Under the pieces are notes generated by a model that was not told the DNA's origin, did not search any database, and saw only the letters and a program-made list of their open reading frames with translations. 23,007 bases of DNA, taken from positions 1-23,007 of the forward strand of contig JBCCTK010000036.1 of the NCBI GenBank assembly GCA_039198685.1, in the 5' to 3' direction. Position 1 is the first letter of the stretch; each line of letters starts with the position of its first letter. Shown here one piece after another: positions 15,962 to 22,605 of this stretch. Source of the stretch: UBA5336 sp039198685 (GTDB lineage Bacteria > Pseudomonadota > Alphaproteobacteria > Caulobacterales > Hyphomonadaceae). The position numbers and the translations under genes are program-made.

Positions 15962-15995
15962 ACCCGGATGTGCTATTGCGCATCCGGGTTTTTTT
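15962..15995 (+). terminator. Very strong intrinsic terminator after the small peptide gene
   Basis: A 12-bp stem (15962-15973 with 15978-15989), containing one T-G wobble and a TATT loop, is followed by seven T (15989-15995). It ends only 33 bases before the DUF427 start, so DUF427 needs read-through or a promoter inside the hairpin region. Confidence 0.95.
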
Positions 15996-16028
15996 GGCTT
16001 GCAGTTCTGCGGCACTACATCAACGCGT

Positions 16029-16529
16029 ATGGCCAAACCTCCCGTCCCCACACCGCCAAAGCCAGGGCAGGAAAGTGTCTGGACATATCCTCGCCCGGCC
16101 ATATGCCAGCCGACGCATCTGCCAATCCGCATTGAGTTTGCTGGTCAGGTCATAGCGGAAACCAAAGGCGCGATTCGCACTTTGGAGACCAGCCACCCGC
16201 CCACATACTATCTTCCACCAGACTCTATCTTGTCAGGCGTCTTGCTCCCGTCTGGCCGCCGCACACTGTGTGAATGGAAGGGACAAGCACGGTACTTCGA
16301 TGTGCTTTCGGGGTCGCGCCGGGCGTCCAATGCGGCATGGGCCTATGACACGCCAACACCCGCTTTCGATCCGATCCGCAACTATGTTGCCTTCTACCCG
16401 GCCTTGGTGGACGCTTGCTTTGTAGGCGGCGAAAAAGTCGAACCACAGCCTGGGGGGTTTTATGGCGGGTGGATCACGTCCCATGTTTCGGGACCATTCA
16501 AGGGCGGTCCGGGCTCGATGGGTTGGTAG
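16029..16529 (+). CDS. DUF427 family protein
   Basis: This is a 166-residue cytoplasmic protein of the DUF427 family. Visible family features are the repeated-module pattern around RIEFAGQVIAETKGAIRTLE, PPTYYLPPDSI, CEWKGQARYFDV, AWAYDTPTPAFDPIRNYVAFYP and the aromatic end. ATG 16029 is chosen because translation from the upstream TTG 15999 would begin inside the sequence immediately after a terminator; no strong Shine-Dalgarno is seen for either. The biochemical role of the family is not established. It sits alone between the peptide terminator and the convergent DUF3667 gene (three bases between the stop codons), with no obvious promoter of its own. Confidence 0.88.
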   Translation: MAKPPVPTPPKPGQESVWTYPRPAICQPTHLPIRIEFAGQVIAETKGAIRTLETSHPPTYYLPPDSILSGVLLPSGRRTLCEWKGQARYFDVLSGSRRASNAAWAYDTPTPAFDPIRNYVAFYPALVDACFVGGEKVEPQPGGFYGGWITSHVSGPFKGGPGSMGW

Positions 16530-16532
16530 AGC

Positions 16533-17492
16533 CTAGCTGTTGTAGAGCGCGACACCCAGGCCGGCCGTCACGAGAACTGTTAGCATCGCGATATACCCGA
16601 TATGGATCGTCGTTCCCTTGAGGAATACCGAAAACCAGTTGGACCCATAGACCTGGCGCAAGACTGCAAAGGGCTGGATAAACCCCCATATTCCAACAAT
16701 GACAGCCAACCAAACGCCAACGCCCGGGATTTGCGAAAGCAAGATGATAGCCAGCAGGAAGGCGTAAAGCGCGGCATGCATGTACAGGCTCGTGATCAGA
16801 TGGTCGTACAGCAGGAATTTGCGCCGGTAGATATATAAGATCACCAACTGCAGGGCGTACATGAGCGGGGCGATCAGCAAGACTCGCGGTATATTTTCTC
16901 TCGCTTGTGCAACAAACAAACGCGGATCGTCCTGCAAGCGATCCCAGGCCGCTTCGAGGCGAAGCTCGATGTTTTCACCCCAGTCGGTGCCTTCGGACAT
17001 GCCGCGATTGACGTTAGGGTCCGTATCGTCATCGGTGTCTCCGAAGCTCAGATCGGGCATGCCGGGGGGATCGGGGGCAACGGAGGTCTCGCTCGCGGCC
17101 GGCGGCTCGAACTCGCTTTCCATGCCCGCCGATGTGTCACCGGCAGTATCCGGCGGCGCGTCGAGCCCAAGCGCCGTTGTCAACATCCAGAAAAGCGCCG
17201 CGAAAAATAGGACGCTGGTAAAGAGATAGAGCCGGAAGGGCGGTGTAAAGCGCACCCGCTGTCCGCTGAGATAGGCCTTCGCCAGGCGTCCTGGTGCGCG
17301 GTAAACAGTCCAAATTGTCCGCGCGAGTTTGGAGTCCACCGACAGGGTTTCGACGATGACATCCTGGGCCAAGCCGATAACAAGGCGGCGGGGGTCTTTG
17401 GACCGCTGACCGCAGACATGGCAGTAATCGCCCCCCAGCGGCGCGCCGCAATTGGTGCAGGTTTCTACAGGTATGGACTGTGATTCCGACAC
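16533..17492 (-). CDS. DUF3667 membrane protein with N-terminal zinc ribbon
   Basis: This is a 319-residue inner-membrane protein. The N-terminus holds a zinc ribbon with C12-x2-C15 and C24-x2-C27 (CTNCG, CHVCGQ), followed by an amphipathic region and RFTPPFRLYLFTSVLFF, which is typical of DUF3667. About five membrane spans are visible (near 88-108 and four between about 205 and 317). A long acidic, Pro/Asp-rich linker (about 113-170) separates the first span from the rest. The start is GTG 17492 with a purine-rich GGGAGACGAAGG before it. It follows tsaD by 60 bases in the same direction and may be read from that transcript. Function is unknown. Confidence 0.85.
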   Translation of the reverse strand: MSESQSIPVETCTNCGAPLGGDYCHVCGQRSKDPRRLVIGLAQDVIVETLSVDSKLARTIWTVYRAPGRLAKAYLSGQRVRFTPPFRLYLFTSVLFFAALFWMLTTALGLDAPPDTAGDTSAGMESEFEPPAASETSVAPDPPGMPDLSFGDTDDDTDPNVNRGMSEGTDWGENIELRLEAAWDRLQDDPRLFVAQARENIPRVLLIAPLMYALQLVILYIYRRKFLLYDHLITSLYMHAALYAFLLAIILLSQIPGVGVWLAVIVGIWGFIQPFAVLRQVYGSNWFSVFLKGTTIHIGYIAMLTVLVTAGLGVALYNS

Positions 17493-17552
17493 GGCCTTCG
17501 TCTCCCTTCCTTTGGCAAATGTCTGGGCGAAACTGAGCCATAGCGCAAATCT

Positions 17553-18617
17553 TCAGGCTTTCGCGCCGCGTTTTCCGCTGCCATAGGCAGGCGATTGGGT
17601 CGCGGCATCGGTGTCCAGTGGCCATCGCGGTCTGGCCTTGAATGCCAGCCCAGCTTCAGGGGCGTTTCCAGCAGACAGGTGCTCTGCCCCGGCCAGGGCG
17701 ATCATGGCGGCGTTGTCGGTACAATAGCCCAGCGGCGGTGCGATCAGTTCCGCGCCGGCTGCGGAGATCACATGGTCTAACGTCTGCCTGATGGCTGTGT
17801 TCGCGGCCACTCCTCCGGCGACCACGAAGCGTTTAAGCCCTGTTTGCTCCAGGGCGCGCTCTGTGCGGGTGCCCAGAACATCGCAGACGGCTCTTTGGAA
17901 GCTGGCACAAAGGTCGGCCGGGTCTGCGCCGGCGCTGGCGGCTCGCGCCACGGCGGTTTTCAGGCCGGCAAAACTCATATCGAGGCCAGGTTTGTTCAGG
18001 AGGGGGCGCGGCAAATCGATAGCGTCGGGGTCGCCGTTTGCGGCTGTGCGCTCGACCGCGGGTCCTCCCGGAAAGCCAAGACCGAGCAGTTTCGCCGTTT
18101 TATCGAATGCCTCACCGGCCGCGTCATCAATCGTCGTGCCGAGGCGTTTGTATTTGCCAACACCGGTCACGGCGAGAAACTGACAGTGTCCACCGCTGAC
18201 CAGAAGGAGAAGATAGGGAAACGGACACCTTGCCGTCAGCCGGGGCGACAGCGCATGACCTTCCAAGTGATTGATCGGTAGGAAGGGAACACCGGTCGCC
18301 TGGGCAATGGCCTTTCCCGTCATCATGCCCACAAGCACGCCGCCGATCAGCCCGGGTCCGCTCGTTGCCGCCACGCCATCAAGCGCTTTGAAGCCAAGGC
18401 CGGTATCAGACATGACCTTTGCAACGCTTAGATCGGCGAGATCAGCATGGGCGCGTGCTGCGATTTCGGGGACGACACCCCCATAGGGTGCATGGGCCTC
18501 GGTCTGGCTGCGCACGGTTTCACCCAGCACGGTCGCCTTGCCGGCCTCCAATCTTACGATTGCGGCTGCGGTTTCGTCGCAGCTGGTTTCGATGCCGAGA
18601 ACGGTGACGCTAACCAT
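17553..18617 (-). CDS. tsaD: tRNA N6-threonylcarbamoyladenosine transferase catalytic subunit TsaD
   Basis: TsaD transfers the threonylcarbamoyl group to A37 of ANN-decoding tRNAs, working with TsaB and TsaE in the cytoplasm. From the ATG at 18617 the protein has about 354 residues. The N-terminal GIETSCDETA motif, the metal-binding HLEGH (about H117 and H121), LLLVSGGHCQ, GEAFDKTAKLLGL, and the C-terminal VAGGVAANTAIRQ and YCTDNAAMIA motifs are all intact. ATG 18617 overlaps the qor stop codon by 8 bases (translational coupling); a TTG at 18632 would add five residues. In many alphaproteobacteria tsaD lies next to gpsA, but here other genes separate them. Confidence 0.97.
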   Translation of the reverse strand: MVSVTVLGIETSCDETAAAIVRLEAGKATVLGETVRSQTEAHAPYGGVVPEIAARAHADLADLSVAKVMSDTGLGFKALDGVAATSGPGLIGGVLVGMMTGKAIAQATGVPFLPINHLEGHALSPRLTARCPFPYLLLLVSGGHCQFLAVTGVGKYKRLGTTIDDAAGEAFDKTAKLLGLGFPGGPAVERTAANGDPDAIDLPRPLLNKPGLDMSFAGLKTAVARAASAGADPADLCASFQRAVCDVLGTRTERALEQTGLKRFVVAGGVAANTAIRQTLDHVISAAGAELIAPPLGYCTDNAAMIALAGAEHLSAGNAPEAGLAFKARPRWPLDTDAATQSPAYGSGKRGAKA

Positions 18618-19590
18618 CGACGACCAGAACAATTTTACCGGAATGGCCGCCGGCCGCCATTTTCTGATGGGCGGCTTCGGCGTCGGCGAGGGCGAATGGG
18701 CTGTCTACAACGGGTTTAATTCGGCCAGCTTCCAGGTGTCCCCAAAATTGGCGCTCGACTGCGTCGCGGATGTCTCGTTTTTCTACGGCCGTGCGGGCCC
18801 TGAGCGTGGTGCCGGTGAGGATCGCCCGTTTCAGCATTAGGCGCATCAGGTTCAACGTGACCTCAGAGCCTTCTTGGTAGGCGATATTACAGATACGCCC
18901 ATTCATCTTGATAATCTCGAGGTGCTTGGCGACATAGGCGCCACCAACCATATCGAGCACCACATCCACACCGCCTTTTGACGCGGCCATGGCGGCGAAG
19001 TCCTCTTCGCGATAATTCACGGCCACATCGGCGCCGAGCGCGGTGACCAATGCACATTTCTCGGCGTTGCCCGCCGTCGCGATGACCAATCCGGCACCGG
19101 CCAGTTTCGCCATTTGGATGGCCATGACGCCAATCCCGCTGGTGCCGCCCTGGCACAGGAACGCTTCGCCTTCGGCCAGTCCACACCGCAGGAACACGTT
19201 TGCGTAAACCGTCATCATCGCCTCTGCGAGGCAGGCGCCCTGTATAAAGTCCAAATCGCCAGGAAGCGGCAACACGCTGCCTGCATCCACCGCAACAGCC
19301 TCGGCATATCCGCCGCCAGCGAGCAGGGCGCACACCCGGTCGCCGGCCTTCCAACGGGTTACGCCGTGTCCAACTTCAGCAATGATGCCGGCACATTCTA
19401 ATCCCATCGTTTGCGGGGCGCCTGGGGGTGGTGGGTACAGTCCGCGACGCTGTAGGAGGTCAGCGCGGTTCAGTCCCGCGGCTTTAATGTCAATCACGAC
19501 CTCCCCTGATTGCGGGGCCGGGCGCTCCAATCGCTCCAGGCTGAGGGGCGTATCCGGGGTGGTCGCGATCGCTTTCATCATCTCGGCCAT
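18610..19590 (-). CDS. NAD(P)H quinone oxidoreductase, PIG3-like zinc-independent MDR family
   Basis: This is a 326-residue cytoplasmic medium-chain dehydrogenase/reductase of the TP53I3/PIG3 type. Features are MKAIATTPDTPLSLERLERP, AAGLNRADLLQRRGLYPPPPG, the Rossmann motif GGTSGIGVMAIQMAK (about 145-160), and GGHSGKIVLVVDG at the end. No zinc-ligand pattern of true alcohol dehydrogenases is seen. It should reduce quinones with NADPH. The ATG at 19590 has AAAGGA 7 bases upstream. Its stop overlaps the tsaD start, so the two are translated together. It is divergent from DUF1192. Confidence 0.92.
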   Translation of the reverse strand: MAEMMKAIATTPDTPLSLERLERPAPQSGEVVIDIKAAGLNRADLLQRRGLYPPPPGAPQTMGLECAGIIAEVGHGVTRWKAGDRVCALLAGGGYAEAVAVDAGSVLPLPGDLDFIQGACLAEAMMTVYANVFLRCGLAEGEAFLCQGGTSGIGVMAIQMAKLAGAGLVIATAGNAEKCALVTALGADVAVNYREEDFAAMAASKGGVDVVLDMVGGAYVAKHLEIIKMNGRICNIAYQEGSEVTLNLMRLMLKRAILTGTTLRARTAVEKRDIRDAVERQFWGHLEAGRIKPVVDSPFALADAEAAHQKMAAGGHSGKIVLVVDG

Positions 19591-19628
19591 GGGGTGTCCT
19601 TTGGGCTAGGGAATCGTCTTCACATGCG

Positions 19629-19657
19629 TTGCGCGCGACAGCCAGATAAGCTCTAAT
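19629..19657 (+). promoter_or_regulatory. Putative promoter for DUF1192-rcdA
   Basis: TTGCGC (19629-19634) and TCTAAT (19652-19657) are separated by 17 bases and lie about 32 bases before the DUF1192 start. This is a fair match to a housekeeping promoter and is assigned by eye only. The intergenic region also has to hold the minus-strand qor promoter. Confidence 0.35.
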
Positions 19658-19689
19658 GTGAAAAACAAGAAATCGTAATGGAGGAGAGC

Positions 19690-19869
19690 ATGGATGATCT
19701 AGAACCGATCCGGTCCACACGTCCGACCCCTCTTGAAGAGATGTCTGTCGACGAGCTGAAGGTGCGTATCGCTGCCTTGGAAGCTGAAATTGGTGCGTGC
19801 CAGGCGGAAATAACAAAGAAAGAGACCCACAGGAGTGATGCGGATGCTCTGTTTGGTGGCAACGGTTAA
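19690..19869 (+). CDS. DUF1192 family small protein
   Basis: This small protein of 59 residues (63 if the ATG at 19678 is used) has the DUF1192 core EEMSVDELKVRIAALEAEI, which is a short coiled coil, and a C-terminal Asp/Ala-rich DADALFGG. The GGAGGAG Shine-Dalgarno fits ATG 19690 and not 19678. It lies 63 bases before rcdA in the same direction, a grouping I would expect in alphaproteobacteria. Its molecular role is not known; a helical partner of another protein is plausible. Confidence 0.85.
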   Translation: MDDLEPIRSTRPTPLEEMSVDELKVRIAALEAEIGACQAEITKKETHRSDADALFGGNG

Positions 19870-19932
19870 CGACTGTGAAACGGGCACGCAAATAGCATAG
19901 CGGGCTGTGTGCCGGGTTTAGAGGGAAGTACC

Positions 19933-20475
19933 ATGGGAGAGCGTGTCGTGGAGGATGGGTCCAAGGGGCCCTTGCCGGATTTCACAGGTGGCAAGCTCTT
20001 CGACCGCGTTTTCACCCAGGGGATGGCCCTTGTCGAGGAGGCTGCAGCCTATCTTGATGGCCCTGGCCGAACAGATTCGAAACAGTTGCCGCGGGAAGCT
20101 GGGTTGACCTACGCGTCCTGGAGCATGGAATTAACGACGCGGCTGATGCAGGCGGCAAGCTGGCTTGTGATGCAAAAAGCGGTACGCGACGGCGACATGC
20201 AGCCCGAAGAGGCCATGGCGTCCAAGTATCGCATGGTGCGTGAGGCACCCGCGCTCGATGCCACGGCCCAGCTAGACTCGGGATTGCCCAGCACGTTCTT
20301 GCGCCTGGTGGCCGAGAGCGAGGCCCTTTTTGACCGCATCTGCCGTATTGATGCCGAGGTTTATGGTGGCGAGGTGCAAACCGAAAGCCCCGTCAACGCC
20401 CAGATTGAACGTTTGAAAGCCGCTGCTGAAACGGGCGCTTTCGATCCGCTGCAAGTATGGCGGAAAGTGCGCTAG
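19933..20475 (+). CDS. rcdA: DUF1465 protein, RcdA-type cell-cycle proteolysis adaptor
   Basis: This is a helical protein of about 180 residues of the DUF1465 family, which includes Caulobacter RcdA. RcdA, together with CpdR and PopA, helps ClpXP degrade CtrA and other cell-cycle proteins. Visible features are FTGGKLFDRVFTQGMALVEEAAAYLDGPGR and ASWSMELTTRLMQAASWLVMQKAV, with successive amphipathic helices, and an acidic C-terminal part. ATG 19933, with AGGGA 7 bases upstream, is chosen over GTG 19909. Orthology to RcdA rests on family and host type, not on a tested function. Its stop codon shares CTAG with that of the convergent AraC gene. Confidence 0.82.
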   Translation: MGERVVEDGSKGPLPDFTGGKLFDRVFTQGMALVEEAAAYLDGPGRTDSKQLPREAGLTYASWSMELTTRLMQAASWLVMQKAVRDGDMQPEEAMASKYRMVREAPALDATAQLDSGLPSTFLRLVAESEALFDRICRIDAEVYGGEVQTESPVNAQIERLKAAAETGAFDPLQVWRKVR

Positions 20476-21497
20476 GACGCGGCTGTCTCATTGTTTCTGA
20501 AAGCCCCGGGCGTTTGACCCGTTTCGGCTTTGAAAGCCCGGTTGAACGGACCGATTGACCCAAATCCCACATCAAGTGCGACCGTCAGGATCGGCATGCG
20601 CTGTGTGGCTGGGTCTGACAGGACGTCTTTTGCGGCCTCAATCCTGTAGTGATTGATCATCTGGTTGAAGTTGCGAAAGCCGAGCGCGCCCGTGATACAC
20701 TGGCTGACCTTATAATCCTGCTCCCCAAGCCGTTTTGCCAGGTCTGACAGTTTGAGATCCGGTTCCAGGAAAAAGCGCTCCTCGCCAAGCGTGACGCGAA
20801 TTTTGTCCGCAAGGCGCACATCGTCTTTAGATAGGGCGCCGACCTGACGACGCTTGCGCGGCGCCTTCGGTAAGGGGTTACGCCGCCTGTAAGCCCAGGC
20901 AAGACCGCCCACGTGCAAGGCTGCCAGGGCGCATATGATCTTGATCGTGAGACTGGACCGGTCCGCCCAAGACCCTTCCGCAGCGGCACGCAGCCAAATG
21001 ACAGATACTGTGAGAAGCAGCCCATATCCAAGGGCATACACCAGTCGAAAGACTTTCTCACGGTGTGGAAGCCCGGCCCGGAATCCCAGAAAGGCCTCCA
21101 GGAATGCAAGAAGCAGGACAGCGGAACTCACCAGACCGTGCACGCTCTTTGACATGCCCAAACCCGTCGACACCGCACTAGAGCTATTGCCGGCGAATGA
21201 GAACACCTCAAGCACGCCGCCCGTTACAACCAAAACGGCGACCACGAAGAGCGGCCACACCTCTTCTCCGGCGTCCGAACGAAACAAGGCGCGTGCAAAA
21301 AGCCAGGAAAAGCCACAGCTGGCCGTGCCCAAGACGCTGAGCAAGACGGTTAGCGGGCTTAGCGGAACGGCGCTGGAGAGTATGAAACTGGTCAACGACA
21401 CGAGGGCCAACAGCGCAAAGACGTCAAGCGGACTGCTGCGGATGAGCCGGGTGAGGCTTTGGGTCCGTACGGGCCCGTGTGCGCTATCGTCAATCAC
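20472..21497 (-). CDS. Membrane-anchored AraC-family transcriptional regulator
   Basis: This 341-residue protein combines about six N-terminal membrane spans (about 26-43, 47-72, 79-101, 118-138, 150-170, 181-203) with a C-terminal double helix-turn-helix AraC domain (about 225-337). The DNA-binding half shows LKLSDLAKRLGEQDYKVSQCI, FRNFNQMINHYRIEAAKDVL and the second helix region ILTVALDVGFGSIGPFNRAFKAETGQTPGAFR. The start is uncertain: GTG 21497 is used, immediately after ATG-ATG-TGA overlapping codons in another frame, and no clear Shine-Dalgarno is seen. A membrane sensor that also binds DNA is the likely design. It is divergent from a DUF2306 gene, its likely target. Confidence 0.88.
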   Translation of the reverse strand: MIDDSAHGPVRTQSLTRLIRSSPLDVFALLALVSLTSFILSSAVPLSPLTVLLSVLGTASCGFSWLFARALFRSDAGEEVWPLFVVAVLVVTGGVLEVFSFAGNSSSAVSTGLGMSKSVHGLVSSAVLLLAFLEAFLGFRAGLPHREKVFRLVYALGYGLLLTVSVIWLRAAAEGSWADRSSLTIKIICALAALHVGGLAWAYRRRNPLPKAPRKRRQVGALSKDDVRLADKIRVTLGEERFFLEPDLKLSDLAKRLGEQDYKVSQCITGALGFRNFNQMINHYRIEAAKDVLSDPATQRMPILTVALDVGFGSIGPFNRAFKAETGQTPGAFRNNETAAS

Positions 21498-21654
21498 ATC
21501 ATTAGTCCGGTCATCGAAACCCTGGTGCCCGGCCCCTTATCCCAGGGCGCTATCGCTAAAATAGCTTGTCGATTTCCAAATCGGCAAGACGAAACATCTG
21601 TTTGTGAGCTTTCCTTTCCGCATCTGCACAGCCCCACCTTCGGAAAGGAAGCCA
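21498..21654. promoter_or_regulatory. Divergent control region between AraC and DUF2306, with a ribosome-site-masking inverted repeat
   Basis: This region must hold both promoters. Within it TTCCTTTCCG (21611-21620) and CGGAAAGGAA (21641-21650) form a perfect 10-bp inverted repeat around a 20-base loop; one extra T-G pair (21610 with 21651) is possible. The right arm contains the AAGGAA Shine-Dalgarno of the DUF2306 gene, whose ATG is at 21655. A transcript that includes both arms could hide its ribosome site. Alternatively the repeat could be an AraC-type operator. Confidence 0.6.
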
Positions 21655-22476
21655 ATGTCCACTGCCTTCATCGCTGACGCAACGGAATTTACTCCCCAAC
21701 GCGATCTCTTGAAATGGTCTGGCCTCGCTTGGTTTACCGTCGCCGCTATCGGCCAATTGGCCTTCATCGCCTTCATCGCCGTGTTCTATGGGGTCAGCAT
21801 TTTCACCGGTGATTTTGCTGCCTGGAATGAAAAGCCATTGATTGAGGGGCACGTGGAAGGCGATAGCACAGGCAATACTATGTTTGCGGCCCACGTCTTG
21901 ATCGCCGCCGTGATGACCCTGTCGGGGCTCATGCAACTGGTTCCAGGAATTCGTGCACGTGCGCCGTTGTTCCACAGGATATCTGGTCGGACATTTATCT
22001 CCACAGCGATTCTGCTCGCCTTTGGGGGGCTTTGGCTGGTTTGGGTGCGTGGCACATACCTGTCTTTGGTCGGCGCCGTATCGGGAACGCTGAATGCGCT
22101 GCTGATCATCGGTTTCGCCGCTGCGGCGCTCTTCTTCGCGATCAATCGGCAGATAGATCAGCACAAGCGCTGGGCCCTGCGCCTCTTTATGGTGGCCAAC
22201 GGCGTCTGGTTCCTGCGCGTTGGCATGATGGCCTGGATGATGCTGGCCGGGGGCCCTTTGGGTATGAATCGGACCATGTCCGGTCCAGCCGATGTCGTCC
22301 TTCTTTTTGGATGCTATTTGATTCCGGTTGCTGTCCTGCAGCTCTATTTCATGGCTCAGGATTCGGCGTCAGAATGGAGAAAACACGCTGTATCGGGTGT
22401 GGTCTTTGCGTCGACCGGGGTTATGGCACTGGGTATTTTTGGAACAGTGGCGTTCATGTGGGGCCCGTATTGGTGA
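21655..22476 (+). CDS. DUF2306 family membrane protein
   Basis: This is a 273-residue inner-membrane protein with about seven hydrophobic spans. Family features include the early WFTVAAIGQLAFIAFIAVFYG span, HRISGRTFISTAI, HKRWALRLFMVANGVWFLRVG and a final GIFGTVAFMWGPYW. Conserved His residues near the spans are typical, but cofactor use is not established. ATG 21655 (residue 18 of a longer frame from 21604) has GGAAAGGAAG just upstream and gives a normal N-terminus. It is divergent from the AraC-type membrane regulator, which probably controls it. Function is unknown. Confidence 0.88.
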   Translation: MSTAFIADATEFTPQRDLLKWSGLAWFTVAAIGQLAFIAFIAVFYGVSIFTGDFAAWNEKPLIEGHVEGDSTGNTMFAAHVLIAAVMTLSGLMQLVPGIRARAPLFHRISGRTFISTAILLAFGGLWLVWVRGTYLSLVGAVSGTLNALLIIGFAAAALFFAINRQIDQHKRWALRLFMVANGVWFLRVGMMAWMMLAGGPLGMNRTMSGPADVVLLFGCYLIPVAVLQLYFMAQDSASEWRKHAVSGVVFASTGVMALGIFGTVAFMWGPYW

Positions 22477-22583
22477 TTTGGCCAGCGGTTCCTGGCGAGC
22501 GGTGTATGCATTCAGTGCGCGTCGGTCCTGGTTCAACTTATGGTCAGGATGAAGCTGCAATCTCCCTAAAGCTGTAGTATTCT

Positions 22584-22605
22584 GGTGTTCGGGAGTACGA
22601 ACACC
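22584..22605 (+). repeat. Perfect 8-bp hairpin around the Shine-Dalgarno of the last gene
   Basis: GGTGTTCG (22584-22591) pairs with CGAACACC (22598-22605), leaving the loop GGAGTA (22592-22597), which holds the GGAG Shine-Dalgarno. The right arm abuts the ATG at 22606. It could be a translation-control hairpin or, if transcription starts near here, an operator. Confidence 0.6.

Noticed and set aside
17137..17625. Minus-strand frame of 162 codons over the DUF3667 start and tsaD end
   Set aside because: It is a shifted frame of the DUF3667 gene, which has the zinc ribbon and membrane spans in its own frame.
22584..22605. Palindrome as an SOS (LexA) box
   Set aside because: The alphaproteobacterial LexA box I know is a direct GTTC-N7-GTTC repeat; this is an inverted GTTC/GAAC with different spacing.
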